From the NCBI GenBank assembly GCA_902490305.1, contig CABUDI010000008.1, positions 1 through 64,000 on the forward strand: a stretch of DNA of 64,000 nucleotides, in the 5' to 3' direction. Shown here piece by piece: positions 39,786-51,308 of the stretch. The translations under genes were made by a program, and so were the position numbers. The stretch comes from an uncultured Collinsella sp. (GTDB lineage Bacteria; Actinomycetota; Coriobacteriia; Coriobacteriales; Coriobacteriaceae). Position 1 is the first letter of the stretch, and the number at the start of each line of letters is the position of its first letter. A model generated the notes under the pieces. That model did no database searches, was not told where the DNA came from, and saw only the letters and a list, made by a program, of their open reading frames with translations.

Positions 39786-42527
39786 TTACTCGTCGAGGAG
39801 ATCTTCTGGCATGTCGTTGCCGTCGCCTAGGTCGACAGGGGTTTCTTCGGGGGCAGAGCCGTCTTCTGTGGCTTCTCCTTCGGGCTTCTCTTTGGCGGCC
39901 GTCATGCGGGCTACGGCACAGATGCGGTCGTTGTCGTCGACGGTCATCATCTTGACGCCCTGGGTAGCGCGGCCAGTCTGGCTAATCTCATCGGTCTTGA
40001 CGCGAATGACCGTCGCGCCCTCCGTCACGATGAACAGCTCGTGCTGCGGGCCCACCGTCTTCATGGCCGCGAGGTTGCCCTTACGCTCGGTCATTTGGAT
40101 GGTGTAGACGCCCTGGCCGCCGCGATTCTGTTCCGGGTAGTCCGCGACCGGCGTGCGCTTGCCGTAGCCGCGCTCGGTGATGACGAATAGATCGCCGTTG
40201 CCGTTAGTGACTTCCATGCCCAGAACGCTCACGCCGTCCTTCATACCGATACCGCGAACGCCGCTGGTATCGCGGCCGGTGGCGCGCACCTGCTCCTCGG
40301 AGAACATGATCGCCTTGCCCGCAGTGGTGGCCAGGATAATCTTGTCGCCCTCGCGCACGCGGCGCACGTTCAGCAGCGCGTCGTCGTCACGCAGGTTGAT
40401 AGCGATCAGGCCGTCGCGACGGCTGCGGTCATATGCGCTCATCACGGTCTTCTTGACCATGCCGCTCTTGGTGGCAAACATCAGATACTCGTCGGCAGGG
40501 AACTCGCGGCAGCTGATGACGCTCGCGATCTTCTCGCCCTCCTCGAAGGGCAGCAGGTTGACGATCGCGGTACCGCGCGCCTGGCGCGTACCCACCGGCA
40601 GCTCGTGCACCTTCAGGCGATAGACCTTGCCCTTGCTCGAGAAGAACAGCACGTACTCGTGCGTGGACGCGATGAACATCTCGTCGATGACATCGTCCTC
40701 TTTGAGGTTGACGCCCGACACGCCCTTGCCGCCGCGTTTCTGGGCGCGGTAGGCGGCCACCGGGATGCGCTTGACATAGCCGGTGTGGGTGATGGTCACG
40801 ACCATGTCCTCGTCGGCAATGAGGTCCTCGACGTCCAGGTCCTTCTCGACCTGGCTGATCTCGGTGCGGCGCTTATCGCCAAATTTCTTGGAGATCTCGC
40901 GCATCTCTTCCTTAATGACGCCCAGGATCTTCTCGTCGTGCGCCAGCAGGTCCTCGTAGTAGGCGATGGCGCGGCGCAGGCCGTCCAGCTCTTCCTGAAT
41001 CTTGTCGCGCTCCAGGCCGGTCAGGCGACGCAGCTTCATCTCGAGGATGGCCGTGGTCTGCTCGGGCGTAAAGCCAAAGCGCTCGATCAGGCGGCTGCTG
41101 GCCTCGGAATCGGTCTGCGAGGAACGGATGATGCTGATGACCTCGTCAATATGGTCGAGAGCCATCAGGTAGCCCTCGAGGATATGCGCGCGGGCCTGGG
41201 CCTTCTTAAGGTCGAAGCGGGTGCGGCGGGTGACGACGTCGACCTGGTGGTCGATGTAGTGCTGCAGCATCTCGCGCAGGCTCAGACATTTGGGGACGCC
41301 GTTGACAAGCGCCAGGTTGTTGGCGCCAAAGGTCGTCTGCAGCGAGGTGTACTTATACAGGTTGTTGAGCACGACCTGCGGAATGACGCCCTTCTTGAGC
41401 TCGATGACCAGACGGATACCTTTCTGGTTGGACTCATCGCGCATATCCGAGATGCCCTCGATGCGCTTGTCGTTGACGAGCTGGGCGATCTTCTCCTGCA
41501 GGGTGCCCTTGTTGACCATGTAGGGAATCTCGGTAAAGACCAGGCGGTTGCGGCCGGTCTTGGTGGATTCCACGTGGGCCTTGGCGCGCACGGTAATGGA
41601 GCCGCGGCCGGTCTCGTAGCTCTGCTTAATGCCGGCGCTGCCCATGATGATGGCGCCGGTGGGGAAGTCCGGACCGGGCATGATCTGCATGAGCTCGTCG
41701 ACAGTGGCGTCGGGATTATCGATCAGGTAGCAGGTGGCCTCGATCGCCTCGGTGAGGTTGTGCGGGGCGATGTTGGTGGCCATGCCGACGGCGATGCCCT
41801 GGCTACCGTTGACCAGCAGATTGGGGAAGCGCGCAGGCAGCGCCTGAGGCTCGGCGAGCGATTCGTCGTAGTTGGGCTGCCAGTCGACGGTATCCTTCTG
41901 CAGGTCACGCAGCAGTTCCATGGCGGGCTTGGCCAGGCGGCTCTCGGTGTAACGCATGGCTGCCGCGCCGTCGCCGTCGATGTTGCCGAAGTTGCCGTGA
42001 CCGTCGATGAGCGGCGTGCGCATGGAGAACCACTGCGCCAGGCGGACCATGGCCTCATAGACCGCGGAGTCGCCATGCGGGTGGTACTTACCGATAACTT
42101 CGCCGACCGTCCAGGCCGACTTCTTGTGCGGGCGGTTGGGGTAGATGCCGCTCTCGTTCATCGCGTACAGGATGCGGCGGTGCACCGGCTTTAAGCCATC
42201 GCGCACGTCTGGCAGGGCGCGCGCCGTGATGACCGACATCGAATACTCGATAAACGACTGCTTCATCTCGCGGCCAAACTCCGAAATCTGGAGCTGGCCG
42301 CCGTTGATATCCTCGCCGGCCGAGGCGCCACGATCGACTTCGCCAAAGCTCTCCTCGAGCTCACCGTCGTCGTCCTCTTCCTCGTCATCATCGGCATCGG
42401 GGTTATAGGCGTCAGGATCGCCGTCCTCGCCCTGCTCAGCACGGGCAAGCAGGCGCTTCAGATCGTCGGGCATGCCGGCATCGCCGGCCTCGCCCATACC
42501 CTCGTTATTGTTGATATCGTCTGCCAC
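39786..42527 (-). CDS. gyrA: DNA gyrase subunit A
   Basis: GyrA cuts and rejoins DNA for negative supercoiling, as A2B2 with GyrB. The 913-residue protein has [16 protein letters not shown], the quinolone region [12 protein letters not shown] (Ser154, Glu158, the usual Gram-positive residues), catalytic Tyr193 in AAAMRYTE, and the GyrA-box QKRGGKG before a beta-pinwheel. An unusual N-terminal extension of about 75 residues is rich in Asp and Glu (residues 32-65), before [17 protein letters not shown] where homologues begin. The start is GTG at 42527 after AGGAGGTAAC. It follows gyrB across a long palindrome. Confidence 0.97.
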   Translation of the reverse strand: MADDINNNEGMGEAGDAGMPDDLKRLLARAEQGEDGDPDAYNPDADDDEEEDDDGELEESFGEVDRGASAGEDINGGQLQISEFGREMKQSFIEYSMSVITARALPDVRDGLKPVHRRILYAMNESGIYPNRPHKKSAWTVGEVIGKYHPHGDSAVYEAMVRLAQWFSMRTPLIDGHGNFGNIDGDGAAAMRYTESRLAKPAMELLRDLQKDTVDWQPNYDESLAEPQALPARFPNLLVNGSQGIAVGMATNIAPHNLTEAIEATCYLIDNPDATVDELMQIMPGPDFPTGAIIMGSAGIKQSYETGRGSITVRAKAHVESTKTGRNRLVFTEIPYMVNKGTLQEKIAQLVNDKRIEGISDMRDESNQKGIRLVIELKKGVIPQVVLNNLYKYTSLQTTFGANNLALVNGVPKCLSLREMLQHYIDHQVDVVTRRTRFDLKKAQARAHILEGYLMALDHIDEVISIIRSSQTDSEASSRLIERFGFTPEQTTAILEMKLRRLTGLERDKIQEELDGLRRAIAYYEDLLAHDEKILGVIKEEMREISKKFGDKRRTEISQVEKDLDVEDLIADEDMVVTITHTGYVKRIPVAAYRAQKRGGKGVSGVNLKEDDVIDEMFIASTHEYVLFFSSKGKVYRLKVHELPVGTRQARGTAIVNLLPFEEGEKIASVISCREFPADEYLMFATKSGMVKKTVMSAYDRSRRDGLIAINLRDDDALLNVRRVREGDKIILATTAGKAIMFSEEQVRATGRDTSGVRGIGMKDGVSVLGMEVTNGNGDLFVITERGYGKRTPVADYPEQNRGGQGVYTIQMTERKGNLAAMKTVGPQHELFIVTEGATVIRVKTDEISQTGRATQGVKMMTVDDNDRICAVARMTAAKEKPEGEATEDGSAPEETPVDLGDGNDMPEDLLDE

Positions 42528-42603
42528 GTTACCTCCTCATGGTTTGCGTGGTCCATTAGTTCCCTACCACGGAGACGGATTACCGGGAACACCGGATAAC
42601 CCT

Positions 42604-44778
<2,175 letters not shown>

Positions 44779-44785
44779 TTATCGT

Positions 44786-44815
44786 AAAAAAATACCCTCG
44801 GGAACGAGGGTATTT
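44786..44815 (-). terminator. Terminator of the dnaA-dnaN-recF-dciA block
   Basis: Perfect 11-base arms (aaataccctcg / cgagggtattt) with a 4-base loop. The minus strand then reads TTTTTTTA. It lies 27 bp past the DciA-like stop and just upstream of gyrB. Confidence 0.9.
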
Positions 44816-44841
44816 GGCTCTACAAGGCCACCAGATGCGAT

Positions 44842-45405
44842 TTAAGGCTCTTTTTTGCTTTGCACGCCCTTGGCCCACTCGGCACTGGCTCTCATGGCGT
44901 TCTCGAGGGCCTCGCGCAGTTTTTGGTCCTCGATGGGTGCCGCTTGGCGCTCGATCTCGGTGCGCTCGGCCTCACTTAGGTCGGCGTGCGGGGCCGGCGG
45001 GCGCTCGGTCGTCGCCGGGCGCAGGCGCTCCTTGGCGGCGGGTGGCGTGTGACCGGGCGCGGTGGTTTTGAACACCAGGCCGTCCACATGCGCACCGGCG
45101 CGCTCCATACGCGCGCGGATGATCTCGCGCAACAGCGTCATTTCCTGCGTCCACGAGGGCGAATCGAGATATACCAGCAGCTCATTGGACTCGGGCAGGT
45201 AGCGCAGACCCGTCACATGCCGCCCCTCGCGCGTGCCCGAGCACACCGCATTCCACGCGCGATAGACCGCACGAGATTCCTCTGCAGCCTCCATCTGCGC
45301 GCGGCGCTCAGGTGTCGCGGCCGCCAGGATGCGCTGGCGCTCTGCGTTCAAAAACCCACTGAAGGCGACCGTTTCGCTCTCGCGCTCGTAATTAGCACGT
45401 CTCAC
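44842..45405 (-). CDS. DciA-like DUF721 protein (putative helicase loader)
   Basis: The 187-residue protein has the DUF721 core (AWNAVCSGTREGRHVTGLRYL and ELLVYLDSPSWTQEMTLLREII, in part), typical of the recF-gyrB neighbour in actinobacteria. DciA is the ancestral loader of DnaB in bacteria lacking DnaC or DnaI, and dnaB is at 28122. The C-terminal third is Pro/Ala/Glu-rich. The start is GTG within the recF end (14-base overlap), so coupling is likely. Assignment rests on motif and context. Confidence 0.85.
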   Translation of the reverse strand: MRRANYERESETVAFSGFLNAERQRILAAATPERRAQMEAAEESRAVYRAWNAVCSGTREGRHVTGLRYLPESNELLVYLDSPSWTQEMTLLREIIRARMERAGAHVDGLVFKTTAPGHTPPAAKERLRPATTERPPAPHADLSEAERTEIERQAAPIEDQKLREALENAMRASAEWAKGVQSKKEP

Positions 45406-46498
45406 CCATGCTCACCACCTTGGCTCGATCAAGCAGATCATCGGTAAAGTACCCCAGGTTGGTCGTGGTTATGACCGTTTGGATATCATCGCCGATCAGC
45501 CGCAGAAAAGCACCGCGGCGCTCGCCGTCGAGCTCGCTCATCACGTCGTCCAGAAGCAACAGCGGAGCAGTACCCAGAACATCGCGAGCCACGGCCACCT
45601 CGGCCACCTTCCAGGACAGTACCAACGTTCGCTGCTGTCCTTGGCTGGCAAATGAACGGGCGGAGCGACCCGCCACGGTAAATTCAATCTCGTCGCGATG
45701 CGGTCCCACCAACGTCACGCCGCGGCGAATTTCCTCGTCGGCGTGCTCATCAAGGGCGGCCAGCATGCGCTCGTACGCCCAGCCCTTCAGCTCTTCGCGA
45801 TCCTCGACCTGGGGCAAATCCCCCAGTGTGGACGTATAGGTCACGTTGGCAGCCTCGCCGGACGCCACTTGCCCGTAGGCAGTGTGTACATGGCCCGCCA
45901 GCCGGTCGAGCAGGGCCAACCGGTGCACGAGCAGAGCCGCGCCCGCGCGGGCAATCGAATCGTTCCACGCGCCGAGCATCTCACGGCAGCACCAGGTCTC
46001 CTTGAGCAAGGCGTTACGCTGGGTCACGCAGCGCCCATAGGTGCTCGCAAGATCGGCATAGCGTGCGCTCAGCTGCATGCCAAAGTCATCGAGGGCGGCG
46101 CGGCGCACACTGGCGCCTCGCTTAACCATGTCCAGATGGTCAGGGCAAAACAGCACGCTCGGCAGAACCCCGCGTACACCGGCGGCAGAGCATCTCTTGC
46201 CGTTGCGGCTAAACGAGCGCTTACCGTCCTCCGCGCTCAATCCCATATCAAGCACGCGGCCGTCGCCCTCGAGCCTCAGCTCGACCTTGCACGAGCCCAC
46301 GCCGTCATGGACGAGCTCGGCTGCGGTCGGATGCCTAAACGAGGCGCCGCTCGTCAGCAGCTGCAGCGCCTCTATGAGATTGGTCTTTCCCGCCGCGTTT
46401 GGTCCCGCAAGTATCGTCACGCCCTCGTCCAGGGCAAGACGATAGCTATCGAAGCTGCGGTAGTGCGCGACGGAAAGATCGCGGGCGAACATGGTCAT
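45392..46498 (-). CDS. recF: DNA replication and repair protein RecF
   Basis: RecF is an SMC-like ATPase that loads RecA at gaps. The 368-residue protein has HYRSFDSYRLALDEGVTILA, Walker A GPNAAGKTNLIEA, signature region RSFASQGQQRTLVLSWKVA and Walker B PLLLLDDVMSELD. Length is normal. The ATG is 9 bases after the dnaN stop codon, with no clear ribosome site, which suggests coupling. It overlaps the DciA-like gene. Confidence 0.96.
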   Translation of the reverse strand: MTMFARDLSVAHYRSFDSYRLALDEGVTILAGPNAAGKTNLIEALQLLTSGASFRHPTAAELVHDGVGSCKVELRLEGDGRVLDMGLSAEDGKRSFSRNGKRCSAAGVRGVLPSVLFCPDHLDMVKRGASVRRAALDDFGMQLSARYADLASTYGRCVTQRNALLKETWCCREMLGAWNDSIARAGAALLVHRLALLDRLAGHVHTAYGQVASGEAANVTYTSTLGDLPQVEDREELKGWAYERMLAALDEHADEEIRRGVTLVGPHRDEIEFTVAGRSARSFASQGQQRTLVLSWKVAEVAVARDVLGTAPLLLLDDVMSELDGERRGAFLRLIGDDIQTVITTTNLGYFTDDLLDRAKVVSMGETC

Positions 46499-46507
46499 GG
46501 CGCAGCG

Positions 46508-47611
46508 CTAGATGCGGACCGGCATGACCAGGTACAGGTAGTTGATCTTGTCGTAGGACTTGAAGATGCCCGCCTGCGAGTAGCTCTTGAGCTCCAGCGT
46601 GATCTCCTTCTCCTTGGACAGGGCATTGAGGCAGCCGAAGATGTAGTGGTAGTTGAAGGCGATGGTGCCCGACTCGCCCTCGGCCTCGACATCGATCGTC
46701 TCCTGCGCAAGGTCCTGGTCATTGGAAATGGAGGACAGGCCCATCTGCCCGTTCTCGACATCGATCTCGAACTTGACGGCGGGGTTGGCGCTCGCGATAA
46801 CGGCCACGCGCTTGAGGGCGGCGTTAAAGGCGGCGACGTCAATCTTGACGCTCGTCACGCACGAATCGGGGATGAGCTGCTTGTAGTTGGGGTACACGCC
46901 CTCGATACGACGCGACACGTAGGTGGTGTTGCCGGCCTCAAAGACGACCTGGGTGTCGGTAGCCCCGATCATGATGGTCGCCTGGCTGGCCATGATGTTC
47001 AGTGCGTCGTTAAAGGCGTCAGCCGGAACGTTGAGCTCAAAGGAGCCCTCGAGGGTCGAGGTCTCGACCTGCGTATCGCACACGGCCAAGCGGAAGGAAT
47101 CGGTCGCCACCAGGCGCACGGTGTTGTTCTCGACCTTCATGTGCACGCCGCCCAGGATGGGGCGAGCCTTGTCGGTCGAGGTGACGCGCCACACGCGGCC
47201 GACCATCTCGGACAAGATATCGGTCGGCAGCTCCACGGCACTCTCGATGGCATAGGCCGGAAACTCAGGGAAGTCATTGGCATCGAGCGTGTTCAGGCGG
47301 AACGAGCTCTTCTCGCAACTGATCAGCACCTGGCGCTCGGACAGCTCAAAGGTGACCGGGGCATCGGGGAGGGTCTTGGTGATATTGGAGAGCATCTTAC
47401 AGGGGATAACCATCTCGCCCTCTTCTTCGACATGCGCCGCGATGCGATGACGGATCGAGATGGTGTAGTTAGAGGTCTGGAATTCCAAGATGCCGTCTTG
47501 GGCCTTAACGAGCACGCCCGACAGGATGGGGAGGGTGGATGCCGAAGCGACACCCTTCATAACGACGCCGATGGCTTGTGTAAGCGAGCTCTGGCTGACG
47601 GTGAACTTCAT
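46508..47611 (-). CDS. dnaN: DNA polymerase III sliding clamp (beta)
   Basis: DnaN forms the dimeric clamp that holds polymerase on DNA. The 367-residue protein has MKFTVSQSSLTQAIGVVMKG and the family end YLVMPVRI. Three repeated clamp folds can be followed; length is standard. GAAAGG lies 9 bases before the ATG. The 238-bp gap upstream towards dnaA contains DnaA-box-like sites. Confidence 0.97.
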   Translation of the reverse strand: MKFTVSQSSLTQAIGVVMKGVASASTLPILSGVLVKAQDGILEFQTSNYTISIRHRIAAHVEEEGEMVIPCKMLSNITKTLPDAPVTFELSERQVLISCEKSSFRLNTLDANDFPEFPAYAIESAVELPTDILSEMVGRVWRVTSTDKARPILGGVHMKVENNTVRLVATDSFRLAVCDTQVETSTLEGSFELNVPADAFNDALNIMASQATIMIGATDTQVVFEAGNTTYVSRRIEGVYPNYKQLIPDSCVTSVKIDVAAFNAALKRVAVIASANPAVKFEIDVENGQMGLSSISNDQDLAQETIDVEAEGESGTIAFNYHYIFGCLNALSKEKEITLELKSYSQAGIFKSYDKINYLYLVMPVRI

Positions 47612-47670
47612 CTTTTAATACCTTTCTATAGATATAAATATCTTAATAATAGTAATAGCACTGACGAAAC

Positions 47671-47834
47671 TGTTGATTACTCCCAAAGACGCAGGTCAGA
47701 CCCAAAAAGAGAATCGACAGCAACCTGTGTGCAACAGGGGTGGTTTTCCACGTTCAAAACCTGCGCAAAACTTTTCATCACCGCGGGTTGGGTTTTAGAC
47801 ACCTTATGCCCGTGGTTTCGACAAGTTTTCAACA
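47671..47834. other. DnaA-box-like cluster between dnaA and dnaN
   Basis: The gap 47612-47849 contains TTTTCCACG (47744-47752), TTTTCAACA (47826-47834) and TGTTGATTA (47671-47679). Each is within one or two bases of the TTATCCACA consensus or its complement. An AT-rich run (tatagatataaatatcttaa) lies at 47625-47646. It may be a secondary DnaA-binding region or a dnaN regulatory site. Confidence 0.4.
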
Positions 47835-47849
47835 GGTGTCTCTATTTCC

Positions 47850-49574
47850 CTACGTGCGCAGTGTAATTTTATCGCGCAGCGACTTAAGGTCTTCGGTGAC
47901 GGTGCGGTCTTCCTGGATCATCTTCTGGACCTTTTTGTAGCTCGTGCTGACGGTCGAGTGGTTGCGGTTGCCAAATTCGGCGCCCACCGCCGTGGTCGTC
48001 ATCTCGCACATCTCGATGGCCAGGTAGATAGCGATATGGCGTGCTTTGGCGATATTGGCGTTGCGACGCGGGCCGATGAGCTCCTCGTGCGTCACGCCGT
48101 ACTGCTCTTCGATGACGGACTGAACCGTTTGCACGTTGATCTTTTTGGCCGATGTGTCGAAGTACTGGCTGGCGATGGCGTCGATATCGTCAAAGGTGAG
48201 CTCCCCGCCCTCGCGTTCGCGGTCGCCCGCCTCGCCGGCGCAGCGCTCGCAGAAGCTCTCGAGTTCGCGGATGTTGGTGCCCGACACCTCTGCCATGTGC
48301 TTAAAGTGCTCATCGGTCAGGTGCCCGCCGTCGCCCCCGTAGGCCGCCAGCAGTGAGTCGTCGCCTGCCTCGGGAGCGGCGACGATGGTGTTCTCGTAAT
48401 AGCGCTGCAAGATCTTGTATTTCATCTCGTAGCTGGGCTCTGCGACCAGGCAGAGCATGCCGGCGTTGAAGCGACTGGTCAGACGTTCGTCCATGCTCAG
48501 GTCCTTGGGGGCACGGTCTGCCGCGATGACGACCTTCTTGTTATTGCGGATGAACTCGTCCATGAGCTGGAAAAAGTAGTCCACGCTCGCACGCTTGCCG
48601 ATGATGTTTTGGATGTCATCGATGATGAGCACGTCCACGCCGTGGTACGCCTGCATGATGGGGGCGTTGCTCTTCTTTTGACGGTCGAACTCGGTCATCA
48701 GGTCGTCCAGATATGCCTGGGAGTTGGCATACTTGACCTTGATCTCGGGCGACTTCTCGGCGAGCTCGTTTTTGATGGCAAGCAGCAGGTGCGTCTTGCC
48801 CAGGCCCGATTTGCCGTAGATGAACAGTGATGTGCATGTGCCGCGCTCGTCCGCGAGGGCGGCAAACTTGAGTGCCGAGCGATAGGCATGGCTGTTCTCG
48901 GGGCCGTAGACAAAGTTCTCAAAGGTAAATTTTGAGTTCGCGGCGAGCGGGGCTCCATCCATATTCTGCTCGGCCGGCACGGTCGGTGCTGGCACGGGTG
49001 AAGTGGGGGTCGCAGCTTGCTTGGATTTGGTCGGCGCTCCGCCCTTCATCTGGTTCATCATGCGACGAAAATCGTCGGCCGAGAGCGTGTTCTTGATTGC
49101 AATGCCCGAATCCGCGCTCGCCGCTGCGTCGTGAGCGATGGGCATGTGCGTGACGGGTGCGCTCGTTGACGTCGCCGCCGCGGTCGGCAACGGTGCCATG
49201 GTTTCACGGGAAACATCGCTGTGCTGGTGCTCGACCGTCGACGCGTCGCCTGCGGAGGCCGGCACCGCCGGGGAAGCAACGGGAGCCGTGGCGGGCGCCG
49301 TGGCGGCAGCGGATTCCGTCGCGGCGCCTTGTGGTGCCACGATGTCGAGCGCAATCGGTGCAAAGGCGATTTCTTCCAGATAGGCCTCAATAGTCGGCTG
49401 ATGCTTTTTGAGCTGCGCGATGGCAAAGCGCGAGGGGGCCTCGATCGTGAGCGTATCTTCGGTCAGGCTTATGGCGCGCGATTGCCCCAGCATGTTGATG
49501 AGGCGTGCATCTTGGCCGTCGCGCTGACAAAAGGCGATGGCATCCCCCAGGATGATGCTTGCTTCCTCGTCCAC
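47850..49574 (-). CDS. dnaA: Chromosomal replication initiator DnaA
   Basis: DnaA binds oriC boxes and melts DNA. The 574-residue protein has a short domain I, then a long Ala/Pro/Thr-rich domain II of about 120 residues (roughly 85-205). The AAA domain follows with FTFENFVYGPENSHAY, Walker A YGKSGLGKTHLL, Walker B VLIIDDIQNI and the sensor region RLTSRFNAGM. Domain IV ends with the DNA-binding signature GNRNHSTVSTSYKKVQ. The start is GTG after GGGAGAG. The GHKL gene ends only 15 bp upstream, so dnaA may be read from that gene's promoter. Confidence 0.97.
   Translation of the reverse strand: MDEEASIILGDAIAFCQRDGQDARLINMLGQSRAISLTEDTLTIEAPSRFAIAQLKKHQPTIEAYLEEIAFAPIALDIVAPQGAATESAAATAPATAPVASPAVPASAGDASTVEHQHSDVSRETMAPLPTAAATSTSAPVTHMPIAHDAAASADSGIAIKNTLSADDFRRMMNQMKGGAPTKSKQAATPTSPVPAPTVPAEQNMDGAPLAANSKFTFENFVYGPENSHAYRSALKFAALADERGTCTSLFIYGKSGLGKTHLLLAIKNELAEKSPEIKVKYANSQAYLDDLMTEFDRQKKSNAPIMQAYHGVDVLIIDDIQNIIGKRASVDYFFQLMDEFIRNNKKVVIAADRAPKDLSMDERLTSRFNAGMLCLVAEPSYEMKYKILQRYYENTIVAAPEAGDDSLLAAYGGDGGHLTDEHFKHMAEVSGTNIRELESFCERCAGEAGDREREGGELTFDDIDAIASQYFDTSAKKINVQTVQSVIEEQYGVTHEELIGPRRNANIAKARHIAIYLAIEMCEMTTTAVGAEFGNRNHSTVSTSYKKVQKMIQEDRTVTEDLKSLRDKITLRT
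49201..49214. other. parS-like site inside dnaA
   Basis: gtttcacgggaaac differs from the parS core gtttcacgtgaaac at one base and lies within the dnaA domain II coding region. Chance is possible, but Spo0J-type parS sites often cluster around the origin. Confidence 0.35.
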
Positions 49575-49589
49575 TGTCTCTCCCGTTCT

Positions 49590-50963
49590 TTAGCTCTGAG
49601 CTCGCACGCGAGCGGCGCCGAGTTCGGTCAGATGGTATTTCTGGCCATGCTTGATGACCAAGCCGGCCTGCGCCAAGTCATTGAGTGTGCGTGACCAAGT
49701 GGGGGCCGAGTTTCCAAACACCCTCGCTAGATCGGTTGCACCGCACGCTTGATTTTGCGCCAGATAGCCCAGCGCGGCGTTGCCGCGATCGCTTACGAAC
49801 ACGTCCGGTTGTGGCTGTGCATACTGATTTACTGCATTAGGATACATCATTTGAGCTGCTGGTTGTTGAGAACTCTGCGTCGGCGGCATTTGCTGTTGAA
49901 AACTTTGAGGCCACTGTTGGTAAGGCTGCGGAGGCGTCTGCTGGGCCCAGGGGTTGTACTGCTGCTGCGGCATCTGCTGGTACGGCTGCTGATATCCCTG
50001 CTGGTACTGCTGCGGGAACTGCTGGCCATACCCCAGTGGCGGCATCTGCTGATATGGATATCCCTGTTGGTACGGCTGATAGCCCATTTGCTGGCCACCC
50101 GGCGCCCCCGTCGCCTGCTGCATTGCTGCTGCATCCTGATCAGCCAGCGGCATGGCCTCTGGCATGTTTGGCGGCATCGACATAGATGCCGCCTGGGACT
50201 CTTGTGTGGGAAGCATTCCGGGCTGCTGCATCTGTCCCACGGGGGGCTGCATCTGTCCCACGGGGGGCTGCATCTGCTGCGTTGCCACGGGCTGCTGCGC
50301 AAAAGCTCCCGGCAGGGGATATGTGGGCTGCTCCGTCTCGGGCCGCACGGCAGCGCCGCGTCCGCCGGCACGCTCGATTTCCTGCACGCGTTTAGGGTTC
50401 AGGCTTACCGTAACCACGGTGCCGTTGCCCATGTTGTCCTCGATGGATACGGCACCGCCGGCGTTTTCCAAATACTCCTGCACCATGGGAAACCCTGCTC
50501 CGGTTCCACGGATATAGCGCTTCATCTTGCTGTTTGCGCTGGTAACGCCAAAGTCGAAAGCACGTTCCTTGTCGTCGATGCCGGGTCCTTGGTCAGCAAA
50601 GCGGATGGTGTCTCCGCCGTCCAGAATCGAGATGATGGGCTCGGCAAAGTGTGCGTGGATAAAGTTTTCGACAATCTCGCGGATGACCATGAGCGAGATG
50701 TGGCCACCTTGTTCTTTCATGCACTGGTAGACGGTGTTGGTCGTCTCTTCCAAATACGTGCGGACATCTTGCGGATCAATGACGATCACGCGCGGTGTCG
50801 ACAGCATGTCGTCATAGACGGCGATGCGCGCGGCGTACATGGCTTTTGGCGCCTGCGTTGTCGTCTGTTCACCTTCGTCACGCTCTTCGCGCACGCCGGT
50901 GATGTGCTCGTTGTCGGGTGCCGGGTCTCCGGAATCGACCATGGTGTAAAAGTCGTCAGACAT
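49590..50963 (-). CDS. GHKL ATPase with Q/P-rich linker and winged-helix tail
   Basis: The 457-residue soluble protein has three parts. Residues of about 85-190 hold a GHKL ATPase fold: N-box EIVENFIHAHF (96-106), G1 DQGPGI (124-129), G2 GTGAGFPMV (153-161) and GNGT (179-182). No phospho-accepting His domain is visible, so it is more like anti-sigma kinases or a stand-alone ATPase than a sensor kinase. A long Gln/Pro/Met-rich linker (about 215-385) follows. The last 65 residues look like a winged helix (GATDLARVFGNSAPTWSRTL). The start ATG at 50963 is chosen by frame and a GGAAG site; a TTG at 51035 would extend it into the origin gap. It lies between dnaA and oriC. Function is unknown. Confidence 0.72.
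   Translation of the reverse strand: MSDDFYTMVDSGDPAPDNEHITGVREERDEGEQTTTQAPKAMYAARIAVYDDMLSTPRVIVIDPQDVRTYLEETTNTVYQCMKEQGGHISLMVIREIVENFIHAHFAEPIISILDGGDTIRFADQGPGIDDKERAFDFGVTSANSKMKRYIRGTGAGFPMVQEYLENAGGAVSIEDNMGNGTVVTVSLNPKRVQEIERAGGRGAAVRPETEQPTYPLPGAFAQQPVATQQMQPPVGQMQPPVGQMQQPGMLPTQESQAASMSMPPNMPEAMPLADQDAAAMQQATGAPGGQQMGYQPYQQGYPYQQMPPLGYGQQFPQQYQQGYQQPYQQMPQQQYNPWAQQTPPQPYQQWPQSFQQQMPPTQSSQQPAAQMMYPNAVNQYAQPQPDVFVSDRGNAALGYLAQNQACGATDLARVFGNSAPTWSRTLNDLAQAGLVIKHGQKYHLTELGAARVRAQS
50226..50276 (-). repeat. 21-bp tandem repeat in the Q/P linker
   Basis: Two full copies of a 21-base unit (ctgcatctgtcccacggggg plus g) at 50226-50246 and 50247-50267, and a partial third to 50276, encode repeated QMQPPVG. 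The repeat keeps the frame, so copy-number changes would alter linker length without breaking the protein. Confidence 0.8.
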
Positions 50964-51035
50964 GCCGCTCGCAATCTTCCAAAAGGTTTCGAACAAATAG
51001 TAGCTCACCGTGCAATGTTTCTCATCTTTCGACAA

Positions 51036-51206
51036 CTTTTCAAAACCTGTTGAAAACTTTGGAAAACGGACGAAAAGTTCTCAACATTGCCAACATGACC
51101 TGTTGAAAACTCGATGAAATATCGTGAAAAGTTGCCATGCACCGCTAAATCGAGCTTGGCTTATGGGGGAACCGTGTGAACTGCGCAACCTTTTACCTTT
51201 GATTTC
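51036..51206. other. Putative oriC, DnaA-box-like cluster
   Basis: The gap between the GHKL gene and rpmH contains TGTTGAAAA at 51048-51056 and 51091-51099, TTCTCAACA at 51078-51086, and further related AAAAGTT/AACTTTT segments. Each 9-mer is close to the DnaA box. Gene direction flips from minus to plus exactly here, rpmH-rnpA-yidC-parAB lie to the right and dnaA-dnaN-recF-gyrBA to the left, as in classical origin regions. The boxes deviate from TTATCCACA, so the exact extent is uncertain. Confidence 0.6.
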
Positions 51207-51236
51207 TTGACATTTGAACATTGATTTCCCTACAAT
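51207..51236 (+). promoter_or_regulatory. rpmH promoter
   Basis: TTGACA (51207-51212), an 18-base spacer and TACAAT (51231-51236) form a near-consensus sigma-A promoter about 70 bp before rpmH. A GC-rich stem (gtccgcg / cgcggac at about 51266-51283) lies in the leader. Confidence 0.8.
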
Positions 51237-51308
51237 CTTCAAGCTCACGTGTCTATATCTGCGTCCGCGTCCCCGCGGACACTCGAAATGCAGCAGGAGG
51301 AACTTAAG

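Noticed and set aside
42000..42100. Glu instead of Asp in the gyrase A quinolone region
   Set aside because: Glu at this position is normal in many Gram-positive GyrA proteins and the key Ser is present, so resistance is not indicated.
45698..47866. Long plus-strand frame opposite recF and dnaN
   Set aside because: It crosses two genuine genes on the other strand and has no recognisable domain.
50226..50276. Short repeats considered as a CRISPR-like array
   Set aside because: The units are directly adjacent, in frame and coding for a Q/P linker, with no spacers or cas genes.
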